Positions 10,573-21,100 of a stretch of 64,000 nt of DNA are shown here, in pieces. This DNA comes from Dermatophagoides farinae. Taxonomy: Eukaryota > Arthropoda > Arachnida > Sarcoptiformes > Pyroglyphidae. The notes under the pieces were generated by a model. The model saw only the letters and a list, made by a program, of their open reading frames with translations. It was not told the origin of the DNA and made no database searches. Position numbers and translations under genes: made by a program. Numbering within the stretch: the first letter of the stretch is position 1; each line of letters starts with the position of its first letter. The stretch spans positions 124,001 to 188,000 of the forward strand of contig NW_027461524.1 of NCBI RefSeq assembly GCF_024713945.1, read 5' to 3'.

Positions 10573-11847
10573 CTAATTTCTGTTTTGTAGTGCCTCAATC
10601 GCTCGTGCGTGAATAATCTGGTTTAGCGTTTTTGGTAAATTTTGGAATTGGTTGGAAAAATTATCAGCTGTAATTTTATTTTTTTGCAAGTATTTTTTTG
10701 CTTTGGCTAGATGCGTATTCGCCAGTTTTAAGATTTTCATCGGAGTGAGCTTACATTTTATGTCATCTTTTATAGTTTTTGTAAAATGGTCGTCGTTTAA
10801 ACGTCCCTTGAGCATTTCCACTATTACTTTAGCGGTTTGTCTGGGCTGATGATGGCCTAACGACGGAGTCTGCGTGCCGTCACTACCAGAATAGGCGAGC
10901 AACAACTTTAAAAAATTTTCATCCCGTTGTAAGTCTGTTATTTTGGGTCTTTCGGCCGGATCGATGCTAAGCAGTCTGCAAACCAAATTAGCTTCTTCAA
11001 CGCCTATAATTTCTGGAAGCTTATCAAAAAGCCGTTCCCCTGGTCGTTCTGCAAGCAGCTTAAGTCCCGGAATGTATTTAAAACACGTATAGTATTTGAT
11101 CATATGTTCTGGGATTCTCATGAAGGTGATTATTTTGAAAAGTTGGTCCGCATCACTGCTCCCGTTCAAAATATTGATGGAAATTAACAGTTGCAGCAGT
11201 ATACAGCCAAGACTCCACATGTCGACGCACGTTCCATAAATTGTCTGCCCCATTAACATTTCAATAGGTCTGTACCACAACGTGACTGCGTTGCACGAAA
11301 AAGGACGAGGTTTGCCGTCTAGCTGTTCCAGCTGGCTCAAGCCGTAGTCTGCGATCTTGATCGTTGCGTCATCTTTTATTAAAATGTTGTGTGGCTTAAG
11401 GTCTCTGTGAATTATTGAGAGCGAATGTAACACGCTGACTCCGGTTATAATTTCTTTGAATATCATGAGAACATCTGATCGCGGCAAGAACCTGTTTTTT
11501 TGTATCGCAATAGCCAAAAAAACATCCAAGTTACAAAGACAAGATTCTATAAACAATGCCAAGCCAAATGGTAAAAAGGCTATATGAAACAGTTTTAATA
11601 TGTTAATGTGATTAATCTTTTGCAATTTTTTAAGATAAACAGCTTCACGAAGCGAACCGGCGTTCACACCAGAAGAAGTCTTGCTGTTCATTTTCACAAC
11701 AAAGATTTCGTTGTTTTGCTTATATCGTACTCTTAGAATGTGTACTGTTGCTGTTTCGTATAACTTTTCGATTATTTCATAGTCTCTTTTTAAAATACTA
11801 AGTGAATCAGCCAAAAGTTTTGACGAAAGCGAACAGTTATGACTCAT
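10573..11847 (-). CDS. CDK-like (CMGC) protein kinase with divergent motifs
   Basis: 424 residues. Kinase landmarks: Lys52 in FVVKM, SLREAVYL at the place of the PSTAIRE helix, catalytic loop HRDLKPHN (147-154), DYG in place of DFG (167-169), VTLWYRPIE (188-196) in place of the usual WYRAPE, and YGTCVDMWSLGCIL, which is characteristic of cyclin-dependent kinases. The glycine-rich loop (about residues 26-38, EIIEKLYETATVH) lacks all the expected glycines. The catalytic Asp and Lys remain, so activity is possible. About 120 basic, helical C-terminal residues follow the kinase fold. The closest type by eye is CDK7/CDK-related. Head-to-tail with uL23 on the same strand. Confidence 0.85.
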   Translation of the reverse strand: MSHNCSLSSKLLADSLSILKRDYEIIEKLYETATVHILRVRYKQNNEIFVVKMNSKTSSGVNAGSLREAVYLKKLQKINHINILKLFHIAFLPFGLALFIESCLCNLDVFLAIAIQKNRFLPRSDVLMIFKEIITGVSVLHSLSIIHRDLKPHNILIKDDATIKIADYGLSQLEQLDGKPRPFSCNAVTLWYRPIEMLMGQTIYGTCVDMWSLGCILLQLLISINILNGSSDADQLFKIITFMRIPEHMIKYYTCFKYIPGLKLLAERPGERLFDKLPEIIGVEEANLVCRLLSIDPAERPKITDLQRDENFLKLLLAYSGSDGTQTPSLGHHQPRQTAKVIVEMLKGRLNDDHFTKTIKDDIKCKLTPMKILKLANTHLAKAKKYLQKNKITADNFSNQFQNLPKTLNQIIHARAIEALQNRN

Positions 11848-12025
11848 CTAGTTCCAAGATATGATGATCAAGCCAATAACGACATTGTTTCAAAGTTAGT
11901 TCTGGAAAATTAAAATTTATACATTAATAAAAATAATCAGAACTTGCGTTACGTTTTGGCGTTATAAAAATTTGATTGTTACAAAAAATTACCAAAAAAT
12001 AAAAAGTTTCAAAAAAAATAATAAA

Positions 12026-15000
12026 TTAGGCTTTGATCTGCGTTCGCAAAGATTGAGTTTGTTGCAGCCACATCGTTAAGTATTTGCTTATAATGCTGAT
12101 CGGATCGCTGAGTTTACATTGTTCTGAAATTGTGTTTAATGAGTCAACAATACATTTGACGATAAATAAAGTTTCACGCGCTAGGTTGTACGCTTTGTAT
12201 GCAGAAATCTCATTATGTGTGATCATCTTGTTCAGATGTTTAGTTTTGTACAACGTCTTGATGTATGAATTCTTAAGAGCTAATTTAGCTATTTTCTTAG
12301 TGATGGGGTGCTGAACTTCTACCAAATCTGCATTCATCAAAGGCACAACGCCGATGTCAAACTGTAGATCGAAGTTCAAAGCAGACAGTATGGACTGGAT
12401 CGTGGAATAGTCAGAATCGTAAAATCCGTTTTCAAACGCAGATTGGAACACGTTCTCCATGGTTGGTACAGCTGTCATCGATAAAAATGCCTCCCAATTG
12501 CTGCTTTCGAATTGTTTCTTACATTCAGTGGAAAACGTTTTTCTGGTAAAAGGTAATCGATACTTAGATTCGCTCTCATGTAGTCTGGTCTTTAATGCAC
12601 ATAATCTATACACATTTTTAACTGTTGTTAAGACTCTATTGTTGAACTTAACTGAGATTTTGGCTAATTTTTCGTCCATCGGGTTAACTAAAGGACTCCA
12701 TTGTTGTTTCTCTGCGATTATGCTATTGGGGAAGATTTTTTCGTAGAGTTCTTCGCTGTGGTTTGCAATCTCAAAGCGTCTCAACATGCTGTGAGTGAAA
12801 TACATGGGGTGGACGCAATGCTCAAACAAGCTGAAAAGTTTCACATTTAGTTCTTCTGTGACTGTAGCTGGAATGGTAATATCTGACAAGTAGCCGGATA
12901 AAATCGCATTCAAGAAAAATAACGCGTTTGAATCTGAATTGCCGAAAGACATCAAGACGCTGCTGAGTTGATTAACCCAGCCCGAGTTTGAGATGGCTCC
13001 ATTTTTATATAAAAGATTCATCAACAACATGTAGTGAGACTGGTACAATGTTTTGTTTTTGAAAATTTCTTCTTTCGTGTAACTAGCGTGCAAAGTACGT
13101 AAAAACATTTTTGATATTTGTTGGCAGTAGCTTGTGACTTGTTTTTTATATACAGCTTCGTTTAAATGTTGTGTTTTCTTAGAAAGCGAGCAAATCGCGC
13201 GTAAGTAGTTTGTTTTTTGAATGAGAACTTCAGGTTTCATTGGGTATTCTCCGTTCAACTTGTTAAGTTCGCTGCACAGTAAATGTCTGAGTGTTTTCAT
13301 GTTGAAATCCCAAAATATCACAGAACCAGCAGCGTCAAAACCTCTACGACCGGCTCTACCAGCGGTTTGTCGATACAATAAAGGAGTGAGAGCTGCAACT
13401 GGACCCGCAAAAACAGTGGTTCTACAAGGCATGTTAATACCCATGGAAAGTGCAATGTCTGTAATTACGATCCGCACATATCTTGCTCTGAACAAAAGTT
13501 CTACGGCTCTTCGGTACTCTCTGTGCAAAGAATCGTGATACAAACCAATACCTCGTTTCAGGGCTTCTAACAAAATAGCTGGGACTTGTCCTGATTTAAT
13601 ATATCGTGTAAGTTTACAAAATTTGACGATTTCTTGAAACTCTTCTTGGTGACTCTTATAAATTCGCGCGTCACAGATGAAAAACTCAGAATCGTGGTCA
13701 TCTTCTACCAAAGTTGGCTCTGGGGGAAGTGGCCCACTCAGTTCAGCCATCAGTTTTTCATCAATACCCTGCTCTTCCCTTTCTGCCTTTGAAAACAATG
13801 TGTATTTTTGCAGTTTTTCTCTCTGTTGGAGCAGGAGCTTGTATTCATCTTCGCGCTGCTTGTTTAGTAGTTTGGTCATCGCTGATAATTCAGGAGTACC
13901 GTGGTATTTCGCGTGATGTTTGAGAAGCAAATAAGATATCAAATTGTAAAACATCTTACTAGCTATAGATCGCTCAAAATTGAAAATTAAGGTGGGCAAC
14001 AGTTGTTGTTCTTCCATATGTTTTATTAAACTCAATGTTACAACAGGGTCTATCAGTTTTTCTGTGGATAATACTGTAGTGTTTATTACATCATAAGTTT
14101 TGTTTATTTCATTGTCTTCATTCACTTCTGGTTCATTCGATTGGAGACTTGTGGAGTTTTTATACCAGCATTTTTTGTTTTTGTTAGAAAGATCAGAGTA
14201 ACGGTCTATCTTGTTGATAATGACATTGTAATCTTCTTTAGTCAATACGTTATTCTTAAACAACTGGTGAATATGATAAAATAGTTTTTTAGAATAATCG
14301 AGATATTCAGATTTGGTAATGGCTGCTGTCGCCGAGAAATATGTTTCCGGATCGAATTCGTTCAAGAAAACAGAATTTTTCTCATCCTTGTGGTTTTTAA
14401 ACAAGTCACACACTGCTAAATAAATTGCTAAACAGTCAAAGGGAGTCAATTGCATTTCACTGATTGATGGGTCTAAACAAAATTTTTCGTACGATACAAT
14501 GATGAAAGGATTTAAATTCATTAGCTGATTACCAGAACTTGAGTAAAGCAACGTTTGAGTGTGGGCGTAGCGTTCGGAATGAACTATGATGTCCATCGTC
14601 TTTTCCTCAAGCGTAGGTTGTGCTTCTTTTAGCCAGTTTGCAAATGCGTCTTGATTACTGAGTGTAGCTGAAAGGGACATGAAAGGACAAGGCATTAGTT
14701 GAACCATGTGCTGGAAAGACAAACCTTTTTGCGTGTCACCAATACAGTGAACTTCATCAATAATTGCATACTTGATCTTTTTTTTCCATTCGAGGATAGA
14801 AGGATCAGAGCTAGACAAAATAACTTCGATTGCAGATGGAAGTGTGATCAAAATTTGACAACAATCCCAATCTTGAATTTTGTCGTCAAATAGACGTCCA
14901 AACAAACGCATTCTTGTGTTAGTTAAGTAGGTTTTATCCGTAAAACGTGCGATAACTTCAGATTCGACTTGAAGTGCAAGTGCTCGAGTAGGAGCCACGA

Positions 15001-18000
15001 ATAAAACAACACTTTCGTCATCGTATCGCAACACTTGTTCCATAGCGTAATAACAGGCAAAAGTCTTACCAGAAGAAGTAGGAGCGATAACCAAACAAGA
15101 ACGAAGGTTATCAACAGCGTCTAACATTTTAACCTGCCAATCATCAGGTTTGAAACAAACTCTTGAGTCAGAAATTGATCCTAAAGATCTAGCCATGTCA
15201 TTTCCGAAATATTCAAGCTCGAATCGAGAGTCTGTTCCCTCAATGATTGCAAAATCAAATTTAAGGTTACAAGGTAAAGTTGTAACTTCATACTGAAGCA
15301 AAGTGGCCGCTAATTCCTTGATTTTTTTTTTCTGAGCAGAGTTCAAATTAGCCATTGTAGATACAATGCTATCGATAGTTGTAATACCTGGATACTTTAC
15401 TGAATAGTTATATTCCGTGTTTAATACTAAATGGTAAATCTTATACATTATCCAGTTCCAAAAAGTGTTTTTACAAGAGCGTCTAAGCCCCATGAGCAGT
15501 AAAATCTTTTGAAAAGCTATTATTTGTTGTGCATTAACATGGTGAGTGTACGATTTGCACGCGACTTCTACTATTCTAAAAGCTAAACCCATTATTTGAA
15601 TTACGTGAGCTTTGCTCATCGATGTTCCCAATTTTCGGAAAGGTAGATTTGTGGTAAAAACATTCATAACATTGTTGATGATGATTTCTATTAAAGATAG
15701 TTTCATGTCAACTGAGTTTATATGCTTGTCTATATGTGTAAATTGAGTTAAAATTGTAACATCCGCAGAGTTTCTAGCTCCTAGTAATACTTCTAATAAA
15801 GATTTATAAAGCTGGCTCACGTTGTCTGAGCGTTTTTGGAAAATATGAATGAGAGATTTATGAAGGTTTCCATATTTTTCCTGGTCAAATTTAAGAGTTT
15901 TTTCTGCTTTTGTTTCGCTGTTTTTACTGATTATTACGGCAGCTTTGGCACTAGTGGTGACTTTTTTTTCTTTCTTAGGTTTTGACTTTTTAGTGGAAGA
16001 AACTTTTTTTTCGTTTTCGTTAGAAACGACGTACCATTGGTGATCAGTAGACACATTGGTTCCAATGCGTGTAAAAGGTTTGTGCAAAGTACTTAAAGAC
16101 CCCATGAATTTGTTAACATTCCTAGCAAACACTTTAGCTTCCTGTTGGCGTTTCAACCTCCATTTGTGAATTTTGGAAGTACGTTCGTCAATTGGTAAAG
16201 AATTAATCCATTGGGGAACTTCGTCGTAGACTGAAGTTGCTTTTGAGTATTCGATGAAAGATTTCGAATAAATATAGTGAGATTTCGTATCAAGTAAAGC
16301 ATCACGTTCGTCATGAGATACTGATTGACTAATTTGGTTTAGTAAATTAAGTTTTGATCTCGTAGTGACATCTGTCACTAATGCCTGAAATTCGTCAGCG
16401 TCAGATCCGATGATGGCATTGTAAAAAAGATTTTTGGTGATCTTCTCAACTTTAATCGTAGGTAACTTTGAGTTATCAACACTTTGATTGAGATCATATT
16501 TAAAATCAAGTTGAATCTCTGCTAATTCATCGGGTATCTCAATTGGGAGAAAAGATTCAAACTTAGTTTTAATAGATGTATCGCTGATCTTATTAAGTAC
16601 GAAAGTCCAAAGTTCGTTGATTTTTTCTAGAATTTCAGCATCTAGACTTAATTCTTGATTTTGTTGCTTGTTCCATAAGAAGAATAAATAGCAACGTCTT
16701 AACAAAACTTCGTCAAACATATCACAATATTCTGAATCATCATATTTGAATAATTGTTCATTTGCTGCTAGCGAGGAAAACATGTCGGAAGTGTATACCG
16801 CTAAAAAGACAGTAGCTAAATTCAGATATTGAATATATACCTCAGGTGGATCAGGAAGCTTACACTTTCGCTGTTTTATACTCATGTTCTCGTGCATTAC
16901 TATATAATAAATAAAAACCTTGTAAAAGAAAATATCTTGCACAACAGTATCGTTATCAATTTGATGAAGCAATTCGACGAGTGTTGAAAGCAAAACAAGT
17001 CTTCTAGGAGGAAAACTGCAATTTTGAATCACGTCGGATGACATGTCCAGAAGAGCTTGTGTGGGATTGAATTCAACACAAGCTTGTTTTATAATTTCTT
17101 CTTCTTCTAAAACTTTGATTGCAGCTTCAGAAATTTTGGAAGAATAGTAATTTTTCGTAAATGAATAGGCATTTAACCATTGTTGTTCAAATTGTATATC
17201 ATATAGCAAAGCTACAGAAAAATCTAATTCCAAACTTCTGTGTAACAGACTGTAAAACAAACCGAAACCGTGCTCCCCAAAACGGTTAGCGTCAGAATTT
17301 TGTGATGGACTATCGTTTTCTTCCGAAGATTGTTCACGAGCCATTGTAATCAAGGAATCATCAAATAAAGAATTGTAGCCATAAAAACAAGAACCATCTT
17401 CACATAGAAACAAAAATGGAGACACTTTATTTACGAATGAAGTAAAAGATTCGTCGTACCAATTTTTAAAAGAGTGTACCGGTTTGTTTTGAGACAGTAA
17501 GTGAGCTGTAAAACATTTTTTCAATGCAAGCAGTTCATGTTTTTTTCTAAACATCAGAGTGTCGAAACAGTCAAAGCTGACTAAGTAAAAGCTATCTATA
17601 TTGTAACTTTTAATTCGAGCTAAAAATGTTTCGATTCGATTTATTATTACAAGAAAGCTATGACTTAAGTAAGCTGATTCTAATATTTTTAGGTCAGCTC
17701 CAAATTTAAAAATTAGACCGTCTAACGATATAAACATACTCTCAATAGCTCCAAGCTGCGACAGAATGTTTGTTTTCGAAGAAGAAATGAATGAATACCA
17801 CCATGCTAGTTTTTGTTCGGCGGACAAATTGAATTTTTCGAACTTCAACATATCGTCGATATGAATGAAGTCATCTTCAATTATATTGTTGTGTTGAACG
17901 TCATTGCCGAATAAGCGCTCACGTTCATCATCTTTTTGTTTAATGTCAACATTTTTTTGACATACTATTACGTCATTAGAACTAGCATAAAGTTCTGATT

Positions 18001-18019
18001 CAGAATCACTGTGATTCAT
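12026..18019 (-). CDS. DDX60-like DExH-box RNA helicase (Ski2-related superfamily 2)
   Basis: 1997 residues in one frame. The helicase core occupies about residues 960-1640: DDWQVKMLDAVD, motif I APTSSGKT (near 980), motif Ia APTRALALQV, motif II DEVH (near 1090), motif III SATLS, then a long insert, ERGIGLYHDSL, ITDIALSMGINMPCRT, and motif VI QTAGRAGRRG (near 1556). The order and the insert between the two RecA lobes match DDX60, a large Ski2-like helicase known in animals for antiviral RNA sensing and ribosome-linked control, and also present in fungi and protists. The N-terminal 950 residues are helical with a Lys-rich linker near 690. The C-terminus resembles the DDX60 winged and helical part. 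A Ski2/Mtr4 exosome helicase is less likely because of the insert and overall size. Confidence 0.85.
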   Translation of the reverse strand: MNHSDSESELYASSNDVIVCQKNVDIKQKDDERERLFGNDVQHNNIIEDDFIHIDDMLKFEKFNLSAEQKLAWWYSFISSSKTNILSQLGAIESMFISLDGLIFKFGADLKILESAYLSHSFLVIINRIETFLARIKSYNIDSFYLVSFDCFDTLMFRKKHELLALKKCFTAHLLSQNKPVHSFKNWYDESFTSFVNKVSPFLFLCEDGSCFYGYNSLFDDSLITMAREQSSEENDSPSQNSDANRFGEHGFGLFYSLLHRSLELDFSVALLYDIQFEQQWLNAYSFTKNYYSSKISEAAIKVLEEEEIIKQACVEFNPTQALLDMSSDVIQNCSFPPRRLVLLSTLVELLHQIDNDTVVQDIFFYKVFIYYIVMHENMSIKQRKCKLPDPPEVYIQYLNLATVFLAVYTSDMFSSLAANEQLFKYDDSEYCDMFDEVLLRRCYLFFLWNKQQNQELSLDAEILEKINELWTFVLNKISDTSIKTKFESFLPIEIPDELAEIQLDFKYDLNQSVDNSKLPTIKVEKITKNLFYNAIIGSDADEFQALVTDVTTRSKLNLLNQISQSVSHDERDALLDTKSHYIYSKSFIEYSKATSVYDEVPQWINSLPIDERTSKIHKWRLKRQQEAKVFARNVNKFMGSLSTLHKPFTRIGTNVSTDHQWYVVSNENEKKVSSTKKSKPKKEKKVTTSAKAAVIISKNSETKAEKTLKFDQEKYGNLHKSLIHIFQKRSDNVSQLYKSLLEVLLGARNSADVTILTQFTHIDKHINSVDMKLSLIEIIINNVMNVFTTNLPFRKLGTSMSKAHVIQIMGLAFRIVEVACKSYTHHVNAQQIIAFQKILLLMGLRRSCKNTFWNWIMYKIYHLVLNTEYNYSVKYPGITTIDSIVSTMANLNSAQKKKIKELAATLLQYEVTTLPCNLKFDFAIIEGTDSRFELEYFGNDMARSLGSISDSRVCFKPDDWQVKMLDAVDNLRSCLVIAPTSSGKTFACYYAMEQVLRYDDESVVLFVAPTRALALQVESEVIARFTDKTYLTNTRMRLFGRLFDDKIQDWDCCQILITLPSAIEVILSSSDPSILEWKKKIKYAIIDEVHCIGDTQKGLSFQHMVQLMPCPFMSLSATLSNQDAFANWLKEAQPTLEEKTMDIIVHSERYAHTQTLLYSSSGNQLMNLNPFIIVSYEKFCLDPSISEMQLTPFDCLAIYLAVCDLFKNHKDEKNSVFLNEFDPETYFSATAAITKSEYLDYSKKLFYHIHQLFKNNVLTKEDYNVIINKIDRYSDLSNKNKKCWYKNSTSLQSNEPEVNEDNEINKTYDVINTTVLSTEKLIDPVVTLSLIKHMEEQQLLPTLIFNFERSIASKMFYNLISYLLLKHHAKYHGTPELSAMTKLLNKQREDEYKLLLQQREKLQKYTLFSKAEREEQGIDEKLMAELSGPLPPEPTLVEDDHDSEFFICDARIYKSHQEEFQEIVKFCKLTRYIKSGQVPAILLEALKRGIGLYHDSLHREYRRAVELLFRARYVRIVITDIALSMGINMPCRTTVFAGPVAALTPLLYRQTAGRAGRRGFDAAGSVIFWDFNMKTLRHLLCSELNKLNGEYPMKPEVLIQKTNYLRAICSLSKKTQHLNEAVYKKQVTSYCQQISKMFLRTLHASYTKEEIFKNKTLYQSHYMLLMNLLYKNGAISNSGWVNQLSSVLMSFGNSDSNALFFLNAILSGYLSDITIPATVTEELNVKLFSLFEHCVHPMYFTHSMLRRFEIANHSEELYEKIFPNSIIAEKQQWSPLVNPMDEKLAKISVKFNNRVLTTVKNVYRLCALKTRLHESESKYRLPFTRKTFSTECKKQFESSNWEAFLSMTAVPTMENVFQSAFENGFYDSDYSTIQSILSALNFDLQFDIGVVPLMNADLVEVQHPITKKIAKLALKNSYIKTLYKTKHLNKMITHNEISAYKAYNLARETLFIVKCIVDSLNTISEQCKLSDPISIISKYLTMWLQQTQSLRTQIKA

Positions 18020-18106
18020 TATTTTTTAATTCTATTAAAGCGGTTTTATTTTTATTAAGCCAAAAAATAAGAAAAAATTATTTTTACCTGTGTTAAAATA
18101 AAATTA

Positions 18107-21100
18107 TTAGTCTCGATTAATGTTAGTCAATACGGTACGTATACTAGGATTAACACCATATTCTTCTATATTGTAATCTATTGTTTCGAATAATGCATCT
18201 ACTGAAAAGTCTGAACTTTTGGCGTTTAAACTATACGGACGAAACTGGCAGTGGCTTCTAAATAATGGCGTTTCTTGCAAGATCGGATATCTAGCAGTAG
18301 TTTGATCCAAAAGTTTGTTTGGACCTTTTTCTAGTTGTTTTGTTATGCTAGGGGTTTGGCAACTCACTTCAAGTGAATCAAAAACAAAGGTTCGATACGT
18401 CTTTGCCCTGTTACAAAGTATTCTCACAATAAATATGTTCGAATCCGCTCGAATATGCAAGTCGTCAATTATTTCTGTTGGTTGTATGGCAAGTTTCAGT
18501 TTATATGGGTGCAGTAAGCGAACCATTCCAATTACATTTTCTGAAGTAGTGTTTTCAGAAGCTACCCGATAAGCTTTTGAATTATTAATTGCTAATTTCG
18601 CTCCGTCCGACGTTTGTATTTTGCTGTAAAACTTAACGTTACGCAGGTCATGTTCGCTGACATGTTCAAACTCTAAATTGGAGACCAAGCGTACCAAGTT
18701 GTACTTGTATGTTTTGAAAGTGCCCCAAATATAGACGCATTTTTTTGACGCATAATTCACAACAGCAGCTCCGCAATTTTTGCCTAGAACGTAGCGGAAT
18801 ATTTTGTAGTTTTTGTCTCTTATTGTGTATTGTTCTCCAAACCATATGAAAACTGGATACCAGCCGTAGCCCAAACCTTGATTTATAATTCCTGAATTAA
18901 CTTTCTCATCATTTAGATGATATTTTTCCATAAAATGTTTTTCCATCGAAGATTTTAATTGTTGTGTTTTTAAGAAATCTGCCGCGATTTCGCTGAAACC
19001 TAATTCTCCGTAAAATCCGTGACCCCAAACCAGCAATATATCTTTCAGATATTCGTCATCTTTACTGCGTAAATGAATGGTGTTTAAACTGCAACTTGAT
19101 TTTATATCTATTATTAGCCAGTTTGCAGAGCGTATCCTGTCTATATTTTCTAACCACATTCTTTCGTTGATAGATACTCCCGTCCAGTTGAAATAGAATA
19201 TGTCTCTTTCGTATTTTTTCGGTCGTGGTAAAGGCACTGTGTTGTCTGCTAAATCGAAATCCTGACATGGTTGAGCGTCTTTGTTAAGTTTTATTGAATC
19301 ATCTATAACCTGCCATTTTGATATGTCCATAGGAATCATATAGTCGTCAATGAAATTGACTTGACCATTTATGTATGGGTAAATTGTTGCTTCAAACTCC
19401 TCTAAATCACTCGGAGCTGATAAATCTTCTGAATCCTCCTCTATAGGTGGTAATGTTATCGTGGGAACATTGATTACGACCTCATGAACCTTTTTTCTAG
19501 TTTTACGATCGACGAAACTAGTCACTGAAATCAAACCGGTTTCTTCTATTTTTTTCAAAGGTATTTTTGCTGAACGCATGGCCTCAAACTGAATGGCAGC
19601 TTCTTGCCGCACTTTTTCTTTTTCGGCTTTTACGAATTCTTCGTAGCGTTTCTTACGTTCAATTCGACGAATACGTTGTTCCTCATACAATTTTTTCTTG
19701 TTGTATTTGTTTTTAATATAGTTCTGAAAGTCCTCATTGAAATTGTGATCTCTTAACCAAGTTTCATGACGATTTTGTTGTTGATTGATATAATCTTTAG
19801 TGAGATTACCTAACGTTAAACGCGTATCTTCTTCCGGATAAGTTCCGTTTTCAGTTCCGAATTCATCAATTATTTTCTTATACTTGTAATTTTCATCTAA
19901 GTTGCCGAAAGTTGGTAAGTTAACATCTTTTTTTATTGTGACTGATGAATATACATAACCAGGGTCGTTGAGTTCATATCTCGTTTTTTCTCGAAGCCTG
20001 ATTAGATCTAATTTGGTAACTTCCTTTGACTTGAGAAAGTAGTGGATAGGAATTTCTATAGGATAATATATGTCACAGCGTGATTTCACAGCAAGGTGAA
20101 CGTTGGAGTATTTACCCCAGATGAAAACTCGATTATCTTCTACTAAACACAAACAGTGTCGCTTACCACAAAATACTTTCAACACCCGTCTTTTCTGATT
20201 ATTTACATACGGCACTAGTTTGGGTTGTATAATGACGCTTAATAATGCACCTTGCCCACATCTGCCATTTTCATTTGATCCCCACGAAAACAGCTTTCCG
20301 TCATTGGTTATAGCCATGGCGTAATCTTCACCAACATTTATTGAGATTATTCTAAATGTATAATCTACTAGTGTTTTTTGTATTTTACTTGAATAGTTAT
20401 CTCTTTTAACGTTAGTTTTTGTTGCATTATTTATATTTATTTCACTTTTAGTTTTAGATTCTTTTTCGTTTTGCACGTTGTCGACTCGTGACGGAACGTT
20501 TGCATCTGAATTCTCTAAAGACATTTCTTCTGGTATAACAACCTGGACCGTAAAAAATTTTATTAAACATAAATCTTTCTTTTTTGGAATGACCCTTGAT
20601 GAAAGTTCAGATAGATGTGTTTCATGACTACTGTTATCATCCAAATTATTATTTGGTTTCGATTCTAGATTAGATAAAATTTCGTTATTCATTTTTTGTT
20701 CGAGTTCTTCGTATTCTCGCAGATGTTTCTGGTATCTGGATAATTCAGAAACATTGAAATGACTCAGATCGCCGAGTGATGATAACAATTCATCATAATG
20801 ATGCGTATTATTTGAGTTAGTAGTGAGTTGGAAATAATTATTCATACCCCACCCGAACACACATGAAACTTGACCATTGTACATGTTCAACTTATCTTGA
20901 ATATAAAGTTTATTGATAAAATCAACTAAATAAGAGTTCTTGAGCCCTAAAAAGTTGTTTAAATTTTCAATAATCAAAATCAAGGCGAATGAATTTGCTA
21001 ATTTCAAGTCATTGACAATAAACAAATCTTTGATATTGAATAAATTTGAATTTAGTAGCTTAGATGTTTTGATTTGGGACTGTATCTGCAAAGCATCTTC

